DNA of 64,000 nucleotides, from assembly GCF_017426705.2 (NCBI RefSeq), contig NZ_CP147251.1, forward strand, positions 2,702,501 to 2,766,500, read 5' to 3'. The notes under the pieces were generated by a model. The model was given only the letters and a program-made list of their open reading frames with translations. It ran no database searches and was not told the origin of the DNA. The translations under genes and the position numbers were made by a program. Source of the DNA: Enterococcus sp. DIV2402 (GTDB taxonomy: Bacteria; Bacillota; Bacilli; Lactobacillales; Enterococcaceae). Below are positions 38,499-47,270 of this stretch, one piece after another. The first letter of the stretch is position 1, and each line of letters opens with the position of its first letter.

Positions 38499-39895
38499 AT
38501 TTTCACCTTCTCTTTACTTGTTACACCTAATCCATAAGTCACAATTGCTGTTACAACAAAACCAAGACCACACGCAATCAAGCCATTAATCGTATTCGCA
38601 TTTGTCCCTCCAAAAAATCCGGTCATTGAAATAAAACTAGCAACTGGGATTAAAGAGTACATTGTTACACCTGTAATTCCTGCATACAAACCGCCAACAA
38701 AACCGCCGACAATCAATCCAATAAATGGTTTTTTATAGCGTACTCCTAAGCCATACAACGCTGGTTCGGTCACACCTCCAATAAATGAAGCGATTAAAAA
38801 GGAAAATGCTAAGGCCTTCTCTTCTTTATTTCTAATTCTTAAAAATGCTCCTAAACTCATTCCAGCTACACACATACTTGCTACGACAGCAGCTGGTGAT
38901 ACCACAGATTCTTGACCACTCTGAGCAAATACTGTAATCATCGTAGTAATCATTAATAGGTGCATACCTGTCATAACCAAAAATTGCCACAATGCTGCAA
39001 TTACTGCGACAGCTAAGAAACCACCTAAAGAATCCAAGGATAATAAGAAACGACTGATGTATTCCCCTACGATAAATCCGATTGGACCTAAGACAATTAA
39101 TGAAATTGGCAACATAATTACTATTGTTAATGTCGGAACAAAAATAGTAGCTAAAGTAGCAGGGATCATTTTTTTTAAAAAGCCTTCAATATATGACATA
39201 ATCCAAACAGATAAAATAATTGGAATAACTGTACTCGTATAATTTTGAGTGTTGGCAGGAATACCAAAAACGGTAAAGTTGACTCCTTCTGTTGCCAATT
39301 GAATTAAAACGGGATGAATCAAAATTCCACCCAAAAACATGCCCAAAACAGGTGTTACGCCAAATTTACGACTGGCTGTATACCCAATCATGATTGGGAA
39401 AAAATAAAATCCTGCATCCCCTACAAAAGTTAATAACGTAAATAGGTCGCTTCCTTCTGCCAAAATCCCTAACATAGAGGGACCTAGCAAAGCAACTGCC
39501 ATTTTAAACATAGATGCAGCAACTAAAACTGGAATCAGTGGGGTTAAACTGCCTGCTAATCCATCTAAAATTTTATTGCCTGCAGATTTAAACGTTAATT
39601 TTTCCTTTTTATCAGATGAAATACTGCCCAAAGTTTCTTCTTGTAATCCTGCTTGTTGCATGAAAGCTTCATATACCCGTGGCACCGTTTGACCAATAAT
39701 AATTTGAAATTGACCACCGGATTGTGCTACCCCTAATATACCATTGATTTGTTTTATTTCTGCTTCATTTACAATACTAGCATCTTTCAAATTTAAACGA
39801 AGTCTCGTCATACAATGAGTCGCATTAGCAACGTTATCCTTTCCTCCAATACTTATTAAAATATTCTCTGCCATTTGTTGATACTTCTCACTCAT
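38495..39895 (-). CDS. PTS EIIBC, beta-glucoside (Glc-superfamily) type, no EIIA domain
   Basis: Membrane permease that imports and phosphorylates a sugar. The 466-aa protein has an N-terminal EIIB domain with phospho-acceptor Cys28 (NATHCMTRLRL), then an EIIC domain from about residue 105 with ten hydrophobic segments and the GGVTEPALYG motif. BglF-like proteins often end in an EIIA domain; here the protein stops after EIIC, so EIIA must come from another gene, perhaps the free EIIA at 41.6 kb. It lies between a LicT-type antiterminator and a ChbG-type deacetylase. Confidence 0.9.
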   Translation of the reverse strand: MSEKYQQMAENILISIGGKDNVANATHCMTRLRLNLKDASIVNEAEIKQINGILGVAQSGGQFQIIIGQTVPRVYEAFMQQAGLQEETLGSISSDKKEKLTFKSAGNKILDGLAGSLTPLIPVLVAASMFKMAVALLGPSMLGILAEGSDLFTLLTFVGDAGFYFFPIMIGYTASRKFGVTPVLGMFLGGILIHPVLIQLATEGVNFTVFGIPANTQNYTSTVIPIILSVWIMSYIEGFLKKMIPATLATIFVPTLTIVIMLPISLIVLGPIGFIVGEYISRFLLSLDSLGGFLAVAVIAALWQFLVMTGMHLLMITTMITVFAQSGQESVVSPAAVVASMCVAGMSLGAFLRIRNKEEKALAFSFLIASFIGGVTEPALYGLGVRYKKPFIGLIVGGFVGGLYAGITGVTMYSLIPVASFISMTGFFGGTNANTINGLIACGLGFVVTAIVTYGLGVTSKEKVKI

Positions 39896-39897
39896 AC

Positions 39898-40731
39898 TTA
39901 TCCCTCCATATTTTTTTCATATAATCGGTTGATATGGATCATCAAATACAATAACTCATCATTCGACGTTTCAATCCGTAAACGTTCTTTAATCAAGATT
40001 GCTACTTTCACAGCAATTTCAAAAATTTGTTGATGCTCTTTTTTTATACTGTCTAATAAATGATTACTTTTGTTGATAAACTGCCCATCATTTCTCACTC
40101 GCTTGAAATAATACAACATATGCATTTGAAATCGATTATAATTAAATTCTTGACGATCGATTGCTATATCCAGCTCGTCTTCTACTAAACTTGTAATTTG
40201 TTCAATCGTTTCATCAATTGCCAATTCTTCTTGTGTCATTTTATATTCTTCTTGACTGTTCAAAAAATGAATCGTTATACTCGTGATTTCACTTTTCGGT
40301 AAAGAAACTAAGAGTTTTCTTTGAATAATTTTTACTGCTTCCGTCGCTAAATGAGTTTCTTTAGGATACAATTGCTCCATCTCATGTGAATAATTTAATT
40401 TAGCGTCTTTATAAGTTGATAAACTTTGGATGGCAAATTGAATATGATCGGCTAAACTAAAAACCAACGTAGGATTTAATTGTTCGTTTAATTCTTTTTG
40501 TGCCATAACCACTATTTCTGTACTAACATCCATAATTTCTTCAGATATTTCATTTAGCAATAACTCAAAATGTTTATTCAACTTATAAAATGTCATTGTA
40601 ATTTGACTAAGGTCTGCTAATTCATATGGCGTTTTAGGAAACCCAATGCCTTTTCCAAACGCAATTAAATGGTTGCCTTTACTATCCACACACTCAGCAA
40701 CATTGTTATTGATTTTTTTTATCACTTTCAT
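39898..40731 (-). CDS. licT: LicT/BglG-type transcriptional antiterminator
   Basis: RNA-binding regulator (277 aa) that lets transcription pass a leader terminator when the sugar is present. The first 55 residues are the CAT RNA-binding domain (KVIKKINNNVAECVDSKGN...FGKGIGF), then two PRD domains with the phosphorylatable histidines (LADHIQFAI in PRD1; MHMLYY and MIHINRLY in PRD2). The start at 40731 follows GGGGTGA; the frame upstream runs through the terminator and is not coding. Its own leader carries the RAT and terminator, so it is autoregulated. The name is by family. Confidence 0.9.
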   Translation of the reverse strand: MKVIKKINNNVAECVDSKGNHLIAFGKGIGFPKTPYELADLSQITMTFYKLNKHFELLLNEISEEIMDVSTEIVVMAQKELNEQLNPTLVFSLADHIQFAIQSLSTYKDAKLNYSHEMEQLYPKETHLATEAVKIIQRKLLVSLPKSEITSITIHFLNSQEEYKMTQEELAIDETIEQITSLVEDELDIAIDRQEFNYNRFQMHMLYYFKRVRNDGQFINKSNHLLDSIKKEHQQIFEIAVKVAILIKERLRIETSNDELLYLMIHINRLYEKNMEG

Positions 40732-40745
40732 TACTTTCACCCCAC

Positions 40746-40805
40746 AAAAAAACTCCCTGAATGCATACTCCACCCCTTTCAGGTATGGTAATGCCTCCAG
40801 AGAGT
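40746..40805 (-). terminator. Leader terminator of the licT-PTS-chbG operon
   Basis: ACTCTCTG pairs with CAGGGAGT (one wobble) and the inner CAT/ATG and ACC/GGT segments extend the stem. A run of seven T follows on the minus strand. The 5' arm overlaps the RAT, so the two folds exclude each other. Confidence 0.8.
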
Positions 40806-40813
40806 AACAATCC
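40784..40813 (-). promoter_or_regulatory. RAT (ribonucleic antiterminator target) for LicT
   Basis: On the minus strand the 30-nt element begins GGATTGTTACT, identical to the start of Bacillus bgl-type RATs, and includes AGGCATTACC. It overlaps the terminator, as expected for LicT/BglG control. Confidence 0.8.
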
Positions 40814-40826
40814 ATTTATTTTTCAT

Positions 40827-40855
40827 AATTTACCACATTTAGAAAACGCTGTCAA
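40827..40855 (-). promoter_or_regulatory. licT operon promoter with cre site
   Basis: On the minus strand TTGACA (40850-40855), 17 nt, TAAATT (40827-40832). TGACAGCGTTTTCT (40841-40854) matches the CcpA site TGWAANCGNTNWCA at 12 of 14 positions and covers the -35 and spacer, a position suited to catabolite repression. Confidence 0.7.
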
Positions 40856-40899
40856 TATTTTTTCTAGCAATAAAGAGACTACCTTGCCAACAATTGACA

Positions 40900-40941
40900 T
40901 AAAAAAGCTTCAAATCATTGTTAAACAATGATTTGAAGCTT
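40900..40941 (-). terminator. ssrA terminator
   Basis: Perfect stem of about 15 bp (AGCTTCAAATCATTG / CAATGATTTGAAGCT) followed by TTTTTT on the minus strand, 11 nt past the tmRNA 3' end. Confidence 0.92.
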
Positions 40942-40951
40942 TTTAGCCATA

Positions 40952-41315
40952 TGGAGGCGGCGGGAGTCGAACCCGCGTCCAAACATATCGCCACTCAAAA
41001 ATCTACGCTCATAGTCAGTTCTATTTAAGAGATTCGCTTAATAAATCGCCGAGTGACAGGCTACTTATATCGCTAGTCTGATGATCTCTTCTAAATTTTA
41101 CAGACGGAAAAATTTAGCGTATCCCACTTAGAATAGGACCCTGACCCGAGCACATGGGCGATGCCGGGAGGATCTACGTTAACTGTTTTTAGGCAGCTAA
41201 AGCGTAAGAGTTATTGTTTTTAGCAGTTATATTTAACTGTAACGTTTTTACGTAGACGTAACCTACGAAGCGCAATTCAAGTTCGAACTATGCCTGTCGA
41301 ATCCGTAACGCCCCC
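40952..41315 (-). ncRNA. ssrA: tmRNA
   Basis: Ribosome-rescue RNA of about 364 nt. The 5' end GGGGGCG (41309-41315) pairs with CGCCTCC at the 3' end, which is followed by an encoded CCA (40952-40954). The T arm reads GGGTTCGACTCCC. The internal reading frame gives the tag (A)KNNNSYALAA and stop (minus strand, near 41191-41225), a typical Firmicute tag ending in ALAA. Transcription is from a promoter just upstream; a terminator follows. Confidence 0.97.
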
Positions 41316-41344
41316 TTATAAAGGGGGTATTGCTACCGAATATT

Positions 41345-41372
41345 AGTATAACACAACTCCGCTTGATTTCAA
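41345..41372 (-). promoter_or_regulatory. ssrA promoter
   Basis: On the minus strand TTGAAA (41367-41372), 16 nt, TATACT (41345-41350), about 30 nt before the mature 5' end. Confidence 0.7.
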
Positions 41373-41508
41373 CTAAAAAGTTTTGACCAGTCTTGACTAA
41401 TCAACATTTGTCATAATTGACGTAAAATTTTACAAAATGTAACAAAACTCATCTAATTGTAATCGTTTTTCATGCTACTATTTTTTATATAAAAAGGAGG
41501 ACGAGATT

Positions 41509-41574
41509 ATGGAAGAATTATTCTTTGCACCTTTTGATTGGTTATACGGGATTCTCTCGGGTAATGGTAAATAA
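41509..41574 (+). CDS. 21-aa peptide gene
   Basis: A tiny gene with a strong ribosome site (AAAAGGAGG at 41492-41500, 8 nt before the ATG) and its own terminator. The product is acidic at the N-terminus, amphipathic in the middle (two Phe pairs, Trp, Tyr, Leu) and ends SGNGK. A TGC-TACTAT extended -10 lies at 41473-41481. I recognise no family. It could be a peptide pheromone-like, regulatory or membrane-active peptide; there is no signal peptide or obvious processing site. Confidence 0.55.
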   Translation: MEELFFAPFDWLYGILSGNGK

Positions 41575-41616
41575 TAAAACGAGACAGAAGGTATTTCAGA
41601 ACTTCCTGTCTCGTCT
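41575..41616. terminator. Bidirectional terminator
   Basis: Stem ACGAGACAG / CTGTCTCGT extended by AAG/CTT, with T runs on both strands, between the 21-codon gene and the convergent EIIA gene. Confidence 0.88.
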
Positions 41617-41619
41617 TTT

Positions 41620-42087
41620 TTATTTCACTTCACCAATTACTGTTTTAGCTGTATATTGGCCTGTTTTAATATCCAGTGTCGCACTTTCACCATTCGTCCA
41701 AATGACCATCGTAGTTGTCGGTTTGTTTTTGGATTTTAGATAGTCTAAATCGACAGTTGCCAATTGTGTATCAAAATCGACTTCTGCACCTTCTTGAACT
41801 AAAATGTCAAAACCATTTCCTGCCAATTCGACTGTATCAATACCAATGTGGAGTAATACCTCCAACCCTTTTTCATCGACTAGTCCTAAAGCATGTTTAG
41901 TTGGAAAAATACTAGTGATTTTTCCTTTAATCGGTGCATATACCTTTCCTTCAGATGGTTGAACGGCAAAACCATCACCCATTGCTTTTGAAGAAAATAC
42001 CGCATCTTCTACTTCAGTAATAGGGATCACTTGACCTGTCATCGGACTAGCAATTTCATTTCTTTTCTTTTTAAATAAATTAAACAT
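41620..42087 (-). CDS. PTS EIIA, Glc (Crr) family
   Basis: Free-standing EIIA phosphocarrier (155 aa) that takes phosphate from HPr and passes it to an EIIB cysteine. The active histidine is His80 in VLLHIGIDTV, with the partner His65 in TKHALG, and the flat beta-sandwich is full length. It is last in the operon EIICB-lyase-EIIA and supplies the domain absent from EIICB; it might also serve the licT-linked EIIBC. The ATG has AAAGGATAG upstream. Confidence 0.92.
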   Translation of the reverse strand: MFNLFKKKRNEIASPMTGQVIPITEVEDAVFSSKAMGDGFAVQPSEGKVYAPIKGKITSIFPTKHALGLVDEKGLEVLLHIGIDTVELAGNGFDILVQEGAEVDFDTQLATVDLDYLKSKNKPTTTMVIWTNGESATLDIKTGQYTAKTVIGEVK

Positions 42088-42100
42088 AACCTATCCTTTC

Positions 42101-43456
42101 TTATAACTGTGCCACAACCTCACGACATTTTTGAGCAACTTCTTTTGCTAATTGACTAGCAAGACCTGTATAATTTTCTGGTTTTAACATTTCTAATAAT
42201 TCATCTTCGGTAAAGGCTGTTCGCACATCCTCATTAGCCAACAATACATCACGATAATTTTGCTTTGTCAGTTCTGATTCAATTGCTAACTCATAAACCA
42301 ATTCATGTGCTTTATCTTTACCAATCCGTTGTGCAAAGAACATCATGATATATTCACTATTATCCAACCCTTTATTCATATCCGCATTTTGAGCTAACCG
42401 TTCTCTATGAATAGTTAATGTACGAGTTAATTCTTCCGCACGAATCAAAATTTCTGTCATTAGTTCCATTGCTTCTGTGACAATGCCATCAAATAACATA
42501 TTTGATGTACTATCTGCTTCAAAGGGACGTGCTGCTGAATAGTAACCTACAGAAGTTAAACTATATAGTTTTTGTGCGTTAGCAATCATACCTTTTGATA
42601 ATTTAGGATTGATTTTATGTGGCATTGTACTACTACCAACTGTCCCTTTACTAAAGCCTTCTGACACTTCACCGAATTCTTCAATTGATGTTTGAAAAAT
42701 TTCCTCTGCAATTTTGTGTAAATTATTAGCTAATAAAGCGATACAGTTAATGTATTCAATTTTAGGTGAGCTAATATTTCGTGAAGGAATCATCATCGCA
42801 GGCATTTCTAAAATTTCTGCCACTCTCTCTTGAACAGCTATTCCGATTTCTCCCGTTGAATTGAAAGCCCCCACTGCTCCACCCATCATGGTTGTAAACA
42901 CTCTTTTTTCTACTTCCTGCATACGTTCTACTGAAAGTAAAATTTCTGAAATCCAAACCGCTACTTTATACCCATACGTGATTGGAATGGCATGTTTTCC
43001 ATGCGTTCTCCCTGCCATGACTGAATCCGCTTCTTGCTCTGCTAAAGTTGCTAAATTATTTAAAATATCTTTTGTAAAAGCTAAGAATTGCGCATGAATT
43101 TGTTTGGCTACTAAATTTTGTGATGTCTGTTGAATGTTTTGTGTTGTTGCACCATAGTGAATATATTTACCACTCTCTTCTCCACAAGCTAAAACAAAAA
43201 CTTTTAGGAAAGGGACAAATCCATGTCCCACTTTCCGATAAATTTCATCCATTTTAATAAAGTCTAGATTTTCAACTTTCGCCTTTTGAACAATCGTTTC
43301 TGCTGCTTCTTTAGGAATCACGCCTAATTCACCTTGTGCTTGAGCTAAAGCTGCTTCTACATCCAACCATGTTTGGTATTTTGCCTTGCTACTCAACAGT
43401 TTTTTGATACCACGATCATCCAATGATTTACTCATCGAATCATATAATGCGCCCAT
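42101..43456 (-). CDS. Fumarase/aspartase-superfamily lyase (PurB-like), substrate unknown
   Basis: A 451-aa lyase of the superfamily that includes adenylosuccinate lyase, argininosuccinate lyase and carboxymuconate cycloisomerase. The catalytic flexible loop GSSTMPHKINPKLS is present, as are the HYGATTQNI and GRTHGKHAIPITYG regions. General homology is to PurB, but the gene sits between EIICB and EIIA genes of a PTS operon (4 bp from the first, 13 bp from the second), not in a purine context. A role in eliminating an amine or carboxylate from an imported sugar conjugate is inferred. Its own start has AAGGGGTGA. Confidence 0.8.
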   Translation of the reverse strand: MGALYDSMSKSLDDRGIKKLLSSKAKYQTWLDVEAALAQAQGELGVIPKEAAETIVQKAKVENLDFIKMDEIYRKVGHGFVPFLKVFVLACGEESGKYIHYGATTQNIQQTSQNLVAKQIHAQFLAFTKDILNNLATLAEQEADSVMAGRTHGKHAIPITYGYKVAVWISEILLSVERMQEVEKRVFTTMMGGAVGAFNSTGEIGIAVQERVAEILEMPAMMIPSRNISSPKIEYINCIALLANNLHKIAEEIFQTSIEEFGEVSEGFSKGTVGSSTMPHKINPKLSKGMIANAQKLYSLTSVGYYSAARPFEADSTSNMLFDGIVTEAMELMTEILIRAEELTRTLTIHRERLAQNADMNKGLDNSEYIMMFFAQRIGKDKAHELVYELAIESELTKQNYRDVLLANEDVRTAFTEDELLEMLKPENYTGLASQLAKEVAQKCREVVAQL

Positions 43457-43460
43457 GGAA

Positions 43461-45020
43461 TCACCCCTTCTTCATTTCATCGTCCACAGCATTGCGGACA
43501 AATTCTACATAAGGACCAAATACAACGTGTATATGATTCTCTTGTGGGAAAAATACACCGGATGTTCCTGAATCCTTGACCACTTCTACATCCACTTTTG
43601 TTTGATCTTTCAAGTCAATACGTAAACGAGAAACACAGTTATCAACATTTTTGATATTCTCTTTCCCACCTAAACCTTGAATAACAATCGCCGCAATTTT
43701 ATCAAATTGTTTTTCAGCTAATAACGTATTGTTTTTCAAGCCTTTTTCACGCCCAAGTGTTTCTAAGTTGAAGCGAACAATCGCAAATTTGAAAACAAAA
43801 TAGAATACAACAAAGTTAATTGCTCCTAAAATTAATAGATTCCACCAGTTTGTATTTTCATACATTAGTCCAAAGATTCCAAAGTCAAAAATAGTTCCCC
43901 GAATATAACCGATACCGATATTTAAGAAGTTCAATGGAATAGCCATAATTCCACATAATACCGCATAAACAACAAACAATTGTGGAGCGATAAATAGAAA
44001 TGAAAACTCTAATGGTTCTGTGATATTGCCTAAGAAAGCTGTTAATACAACGGTTAAAATAGCACCTTTAGCAATTTTTTTATTATCTAAAAAGGCTGTG
44101 TGATACATTGCCAAACCAATTGCTGGAACACGGAATAATGTAGTCAACATTTGTCCAGTTGCTAGATATTTGAATAAATCTGGTGCTAATTTCCAAGCCG
44201 CATTATCTGGGCCTAAATCAAACAATACTTTGTTTGCTGCATTTAAAATCCCAATATATTGTTGGCCATCAATCATGTAGACCCCACCCGCTTCAGTAAA
44301 ACGAACAATCGATGCTAAAACATGATGCAAACCAAATGGAATCAATGCTCGATGTGCAAACCAATAAACACCAACACCAAAAACATCATTCATAAAGATT
44401 GGTGAGATAAAGATTAAGAATTTAGTAAAAAGTCCCCAGACAATCGGAATGATAAACCCAACGACAATCATATAGAAGAAAGTCGCAATCGGAACAAATT
44501 TCTTTCCACCAAAAAATGCAAAGGCTAGTGGTAATTGTGTCTTGTAGTATTTATCTGTACAATATGCAGCAACTAAACCAGCAATAATCCCACCTGCTGC
44601 ATCCAATTTCAAGGTTTGAATCCCCAAAACAATTCCTTGTCCTACTTCAGACATTACCTCAACATCAGCTATAGCTCCAGTGAGCGTTAAATAAACATTT
44701 ACAACAATTAATAAGGTCACATATCCCAAAACTGAAGAGAACACTGCAATTCCTTTATCAATTTTTGCCATTCCATACGCAACCCCCATGGCAAATAATA
44801 ACGGAATATTTTCAAATACGACGCTGGTGATTGTTTTTAAACTATTTAAAATTGCTTGAACAGCTGGCGTGCCTAGCCATGCCAATTGTTCAACCATATA
44901 GCTTTGTGTTAAGGCATTCGTTAATCCCATCACCATACCGATTGGAGCCATTACCCCAATTGGTAGTAGTAGCGAGCGACCAAATTTTTGTATTCCTTTC
45001 TTTATATTATCTTTTTTCAT
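43461..45020 (-). CDS. PTS EIICB, glucose/maltose/GlcNAc type
   Basis: Membrane sugar permease (519 aa) in domain order EIIC (about 1-415) then EIIB (about 435-519). EIIC has ten or more hydrophobic segments, the FGLHHVLASIVRF pore segment and the GNITEPLEF motif. EIIB has the phospho-cysteine in NVDNCVSRLRIDL. Such proteins import glucose, maltose, N-acetylglucosamine or related sugars; with a lyase in the operon the true substrate is probably a less common sugar derivative. First gene of the operon; AAAGGAGGAAAT precedes the ATG. Confidence 0.88.
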   Translation of the reverse strand: MKKDNIKKGIQKFGRSLLLPIGVMAPIGMVMGLTNALTQSYMVEQLAWLGTPAVQAILNSLKTITSVVFENIPLLFAMGVAYGMAKIDKGIAVFSSVLGYVTLLIVVNVYLTLTGAIADVEVMSEVGQGIVLGIQTLKLDAAGGIIAGLVAAYCTDKYYKTQLPLAFAFFGGKKFVPIATFFYMIVVGFIIPIVWGLFTKFLIFISPIFMNDVFGVGVYWFAHRALIPFGLHHVLASIVRFTEAGGVYMIDGQQYIGILNAANKVLFDLGPDNAAWKLAPDLFKYLATGQMLTTLFRVPAIGLAMYHTAFLDNKKIAKGAILTVVLTAFLGNITEPLEFSFLFIAPQLFVVYAVLCGIMAIPLNFLNIGIGYIRGTIFDFGIFGLMYENTNWWNLLILGAINFVVFYFVFKFAIVRFNLETLGREKGLKNNTLLAEKQFDKIAAIVIQGLGGKENIKNVDNCVSRLRIDLKDQTKVDVEVVKDSGTSGVFFPQENHIHVVFGPYVEFVRNAVDDEMKKG

Positions 45021-45049
45021 TTTATTTCCTCCTTTAATTTTATGACCTT

Positions 45050-45078
45050 AGCATAAATTGAAATCGGTTACGCAACAA
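45050..45078 (-). promoter_or_regulatory. PTS-lyase operon promoter with cre site
   Basis: On the minus strand TTGTTG (45073-45078), 17 nt, TATGCT (45050-45055). The spacer contains CGTAACCGATTTCA (45059-45072), which matches the cre consensus at 13 of 14 positions. CcpA bound here would block the promoter. Confidence 0.65.
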
Positions 45079-45163
45079 GGTTCATTGTTGTTCGTTTTTC
45101 TTTTCAATAAATAACCATGAAGGACTAAATGAACATGATATACTTTCATTAGGAGATGATTTT

Positions 45164-46711
45164 ATGACTATCAACACATTTTCGTTATATGTTGCCAATC
45201 GTGTACAAGAAGCACACCAAATCAAAATTGACTTATTAGCAAATAAAACCAACCGTTCCTCAGCAACAATTCGTCGAGCGATTCACACATTAAATGATTA
45301 TTTACCTTTGAATAAACAATTTATTGTTACCGAATCAACGATTATTAACCAACTGAGTTATACTGAATTTGTTCATTTTATTCAAGAATTGACTATTTCA
45401 GATTTTTCAACTACAGGAGAAGAACGTCTCCAATTCTTACTTTGTTTATCAATGACCAATGACTTTACTAATTTTTCGAAGCTTTATGAGCTGTTAGAAA
45501 TCAGTCAATCCACGAAAAAAAAAGATCGCCCCATCTTCTCACAGCTTCTTCAACAAGCTGGTCTGACTTTGCACTCATTTAGAGGAAAAGGTGTCTCAAT
45601 TATTGGCGATGAATTAACCTTACGAATCAAAGCTGCGTTAATTTTGAGTAAAATTATTGAAATTGATGAAGAAAATAAAATCGTTCCTCGACAAGCAAAT
45701 AATCCTTGTGAGCAATTATTGTATTCTTTAATCAATAATCTGTTTGACCCAATAGCTGAAGAAAGCTCATTGCATCAGTTTATCAACAAACATGCCTTAA
45801 CTTTAAACTATACTTCCATGAAATTTCTGTATGTATATTATTCACTTAGTTTGCGTAGACAACAGCTAACGCATTTCATTGACCATCGAAACAATGTACC
45901 TGTCAAAATTCATGAGTACAGACTATTTCATCACGAGCAGGAAGATTTCGCTTTGAGTATGATATTGGCTAGTTTAGATAATCATGGAAAAATTATGTAC
46001 CCGAATGATTCATTAGTCATAACCTGTCGCACACAGTTATTTTCTTATGTAGAGGATCGGATACATACTACGTTCTACTCAAAAGAACAACTGGCGCGCA
46101 ATCTCGATCAGTATCTTTATAAATGTATTATGCGCCATTTCTTAAACTATGATTTTTACGACAATAAATTAGATGACGTCAAAAAAGAATTTTCTTTTTT
46201 ATATCAATTGGTCGAATATTGCTACCAGCGTTATTTATCAAAAAAAATCACCCTTGATGAACATCAACTTAGTACGTTAACCTTAATTTTTCGTGAACAT
46301 GTCTTGAAAAATAAAATTGCTGGTAGAAATTTGAAAAAAATTGTCATTATCACCAATTCAGCAAAAGAAAAAAGCAATTTTTTCTCACAACAGTTACTCT
46401 ATTACTTTGATACACAAGTGATTGCTATTTTAAATATTAACGAATTGTATCAATTAAAATATTTAAAATTTGATAATCTGATGACTTTCTCGAATCGTAT
46501 TTCTACGATTTTAAACGAAAATGGTTTTCCAAATATTAAAGTTAATTATTATTTCCACCCGACCGACATCGACTATTTAACCAAATTAAATTTTTCAAAT
46601 AATTCGCACCGTAAACTAATCGCTGCTGATTTTGTTTCTGAAATTCAACAATGCCCGTCGGAATCACTCAGTCACTATTTAAAAGACACCTATCCCAATT
46701 TTTTTGTCTAA
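45164..46711 (+). CDS. Mga/BglG-like transcriptional regulator of the divergent PTS operon
   Basis: A 515-aa DNA-binding regulator. The N-terminus contains a helix-turn-helix (DLLANKTNRSSATIRRAIHTLNDYL), then long helical domains like the Mga and PRD-regulator families, with a C-terminal part that resembles an EIIB-like fold (KKIVIITNSAKEKSNFFSQQL). The clear phospho-histidine positions of PRDs are hard to place. It is divergent from the EIICB-lyase-EIIA operon across 143 bp and is probably its activator. An extended -10 TGATATACT (45136-45144) lies close to the start. Confidence 0.75.
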   Translation: MTINTFSLYVANRVQEAHQIKIDLLANKTNRSSATIRRAIHTLNDYLPLNKQFIVTESTIINQLSYTEFVHFIQELTISDFSTTGEERLQFLLCLSMTNDFTNFSKLYELLEISQSTKKKDRPIFSQLLQQAGLTLHSFRGKGVSIIGDELTLRIKAALILSKIIEIDEENKIVPRQANNPCEQLLYSLINNLFDPIAEESSLHQFINKHALTLNYTSMKFLYVYYSLSLRRQQLTHFIDHRNNVPVKIHEYRLFHHEQEDFALSMILASLDNHGKIMYPNDSLVITCRTQLFSYVEDRIHTTFYSKEQLARNLDQYLYKCIMRHFLNYDFYDNKLDDVKKEFSFLYQLVEYCYQRYLSKKITLDEHQLSTLTLIFREHVLKNKIAGRNLKKIVIITNSAKEKSNFFSQQLLYYFDTQVIAILNINELYQLKYLKFDNLMTFSNRISTILNENGFPNIKVNYYFHPTDIDYLTKLNFSNNSHRKLIAADFVSEIQQCPSESLSHYLKDTYPNFFV

Positions 46712-46713
46712 AT

Positions 46714-46771
46714 AAAAAAACACCTGAACGTTAGAGACAAATACATTCCTCTCTAACATTCAGGTGTTTTT
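46714..46771. terminator. Bidirectional terminator
   Basis: Long stem AACACCTGAA-GTTAGAGA / TCTCTAAC-TTCAGGTGTT, about 19 bp with one mismatch, flanked by A and T runs, between convergent genes. Confidence 0.9.
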
Positions 46772-46793
46772 AGCACTCTTTGATAGCAAAATT

Positions 46794-47267
46794 TTATTTA
46801 ATGCTTAACATTAATTCAACATATTTTTCTAGAAATTCTCGGTCAATGGTATCGTAACTATGAGTTTGGCTGCTATCAATATCTAATACGCCAATCAACT
46901 TACCATCTTTAATCATTGGCACAACAATTTCAGACATTGCTGCAGAGTCACAAGAAATATAATTTTCATGTTCTTTAACGTTATCAACAATCAAAGTTAC
47001 TTGTTTTTCGGCAGATTCGCCACAGACCCCTTTACCTAATTTAATCCGTGTGCACGATACTCTGCCTTGAAAAGGACCTAAAATTAATTCGCCTTCTTCA
47101 AATAAATAATACCCGGCAAACACTGTATTTTCTAATGTTTCATTTAAGATGGCAGAAGAATTCGATAGACTGGCAATCCAGTTTGTTTCTGCTTCTAATA
47201 AGCCTTTTTGTTGGGCTAGCAATAATTCATACGCTTGGCGTTTTTTCTCTTTGTCCAAATGGTTCAC
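46794..47267 (-). CDS. msrC: Free methionine-(R)-sulfoxide reductase (GAF domain)
   Basis: Reduces free methionine R-sulfoxide, part of oxidative damage repair. The 157-aa protein is one GAF domain with the family's three cysteines at Cys72 (RVSCTRI), Cys82 (KGVCGES) and Cys106 (YISCDSAAMSEIVVP), matching the fRMsr type. The start at 47267 lies 4 nt after the stop of the regulator gene upstream, so the two are one operon and the regulator may respond to redox state. Confidence 0.85.
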   Translation of the reverse strand: MNHLDKEKKRQAYELLLAQQKGLLEAETNWIASLSNSSAILNETLENTVFAGYYLFEEGELILGPFQGRVSCTRIKLGKGVCGESAEKQVTLIVDNVKEHENYISCDSAAMSEIVVPMIKDGKLIGVLDIDSSQTHSYDTIDREFLEKYVELMLSIK

Positions 47268-47270
47268 TCC

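Noticed and set aside
42101..43456. Calling the lyase purB (adenylosuccinate lyase)
   Set aside because: Superfamily motifs fit, but the PTS operon context argues against purine synthesis; the specific name is not supported.
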